From assembly GCF_014287675.1 (NCBI RefSeq), contig NZ_JACOPQ010000002.1, positions 310,001 to 374,000 of the forward strand: DNA of 64,000 nt. The letters are read 5' to 3'. The notes beneath the pieces are model-generated. The model made no database searches. It was not told the origin of the DNA and saw nothing but the letters and a program-made list of their open reading frames with translations. The translations under genes and the position numbers were made by a program. Positions 63,353 to 64,000 of this stretch are shown here, in pieces (position 1 is the first letter of the stretch; each line of letters opens with the position of its first letter). The stretch is from Lawsonibacter faecis (GTDB taxonomy: Bacteria > Bacillota > Clostridia > Oscillospirales > Oscillospiraceae).

Positions 63353-64000
63353 AGAAACCTCTGAATATCAAGAAGTTCCTGCTGCCCAATATCCCGTATG
63401 TCTTTATCGCCCTCTTTGCCACCAAGCTGGGGCAGGCGTGGAGGCTTGCCCCCGGCATGGATTTCTCGGGAAAGGCGCTGCACCTCATGGAGGGCTTCGC
63501 CGCCGCGTTCCAATCGGCGCTGCCCAGCTTCCACCCCATCGACCTGTGCGTGGGCGTTGCAGCCGCTCTGCTCATTCGGCTTATCGTGTACGTCAAGGGC
63601 AAAAACGCCAAGAAATTCCGCAAGAATCTGGAATACGGCTCTGCCCGTTGGGGCAAGCCCGAGGATATCGCCCCTTACGTCGATCCGAAGTTTGAGAACA
63701 ACGTCATTCTCACCCAGACTGAGCGGCTCATGATGTCCAACCGTCCCAAAGACCCCAAGACGGCGCGGAACAAAAACGTGCTGGTAGTAGGCGGCTCCGG
63801 CAGCGGCAAGACGAGGTTTTTCATTAAGCCAAATCTCATGCAATTACACAGTTCATACGTTGTCACCGACCCGAAGGGCAGCATCGCCGTGGAGTGCGGA
63901 AAGCTCATGCTCCGCAATGGCTATAAGGTGAAGATATTCAATTCCATCAACTTCAAGAAGTCCCACCATTACAACCCCTTTGCGTATATCCACAGTGAGA
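63349..64000 (+). CDS. VirD4/TraG-type coupling protein (partial, runs off the window)
   Basis: 217 codons visible. The N-terminal part has two transmembrane helices (about 13-26 and 64-82). The VirD4 ATPase then begins: Walker A GGSGSGKT at about 147-154, then NLMQLHSSYVVTDPKGSIAVECGKLM. It pumps the relaxase-bound strand into the mating channel. The 3' end is beyond position 64000. Confidence 0.9.
   Translation, partial: MKKPLNIKKFLLPNIPYVFIALFATKLGQAWRLAPGMDFSGKALHLMEGFAAAFQSALPSFHPIDLCVGVAAALLIRLIVYVKGKNAKKFRKNLEYGSARWGKPEDIAPYVDPKFENNVILTQTERLMMSNRPKDPKTARNKNVLVVGGSGSGKTRFFIKPNLMQLHSSYVVTDPKGSIAVECGKLMLRNGYKVKIFNSINFKKSHHYNPFAYIHSE

Larger units (their letters stand above)
58779..64000 (+). 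mobile_element. integrative conjugative element, left part (continues beyond window)
   Basis: From the truncated tRNA-Ser onward, genes follow the order typical of Tn1549/CTn-like elements of gut clostridia: excisionase-like, Cys-rich small protein, RepA-N, ParB, PcfM/DUF3846, PcfB and VirD4. Base composition drops relative to the chromosome, most clearly at 58779-59760. The integrase and relaxase are expected beyond the window. Confidence 0.85.

Overview
The window looks like a GC-rich, spore-forming gut Firmicute of the Oscillospiraceae/Clostridia type. This is inferred from SleB-type cell-wall hydrolases, copper-amine-oxidase-like stalk domains, a thioester surface protein, strong AGGAGG ribosome binding sites, a LytTR/GHKL two-component pair and a Tn1549/CTn-like conjugative element. 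No species can be named from sequence alone.

Layout. (1) 1-12.8 kb: tRNA-Gly; two paralogous SleB hydrolases, each with a WalR-like box; an osmoprotectant ABC operon led by a PNPOx-ferredoxin fusion; a cysteine hydrolase; a PucR regulator; a fused Fe-S/molybdopterin xanthine-dehydrogenase-like enzyme; a membrane-protein operon. (2) 12.9-34.0 kb: a phage-derived region. It has a divergent XRE/XRE switch with ImmA and four operator sites, then on the minus strand a podovirus-like particle module (capsid, connector, tail protein, collagen-like fibre, lectin-like protein, holin-like proteins, internal coiled protein). This runs into a 1681-residue polyvalent protein and an array of C-terminal toxin-like cassettes: PBECR/LPD-type nuclease-like domains alternating with HEVVH zincins, ending in a CdiA-CT-like tRNase and a putative immunity gene. 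I see no terminase, portal, integrase or DNA replication gene. Six small genes with good ribosome binding sites lie out of frame at the start of the zincin cassettes.

(3) 34.0-34.8 kb: non-coding tandem repeats. (4) 34.8-49.3 kb: a glutamate-dehydrogenase-family enzyme divergent from a GntR/FCD regulator, a flavoprotein-rubredoxin, a GH2/GtrA-like/GH3 glycan operon, a secreted Sde182-type protein sharing an upstream 25-bp motif with that operon, an AgrC/AgrA-like two-component system and TrmO. (5) 49.5-58.5 kb: a thioester-domain protein with PPYPPEP repeats, a DpnII-like restriction-modification operon, a membrane diguanylate cyclase and a cluster of small housekeeping enzymes (deformylase, phosphodiesterase, UPF0178). 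(6) 58.7-64 kb: one end of an integrative conjugative element inserted in a tRNA-Ser gene, of which only the 3' half remains here. It carries an excisionase-like protein, RepA-N, ParB, PcfM/DUF3846, PcfB and the start of the VirD4 coupling protein, and continues past the window.

The most unusual part is the phage-like toxin-cassette locus. The first gene of the array has its own start and ribosome binding site. The downstream cassettes are separated from it by single stop codons or a one-base deletion, and they lack ribosome binding sites, as in an expressed head followed by orphan modules. The nested small genes look like the better conserved reading frame in the linkers. Function is inferred throughout.
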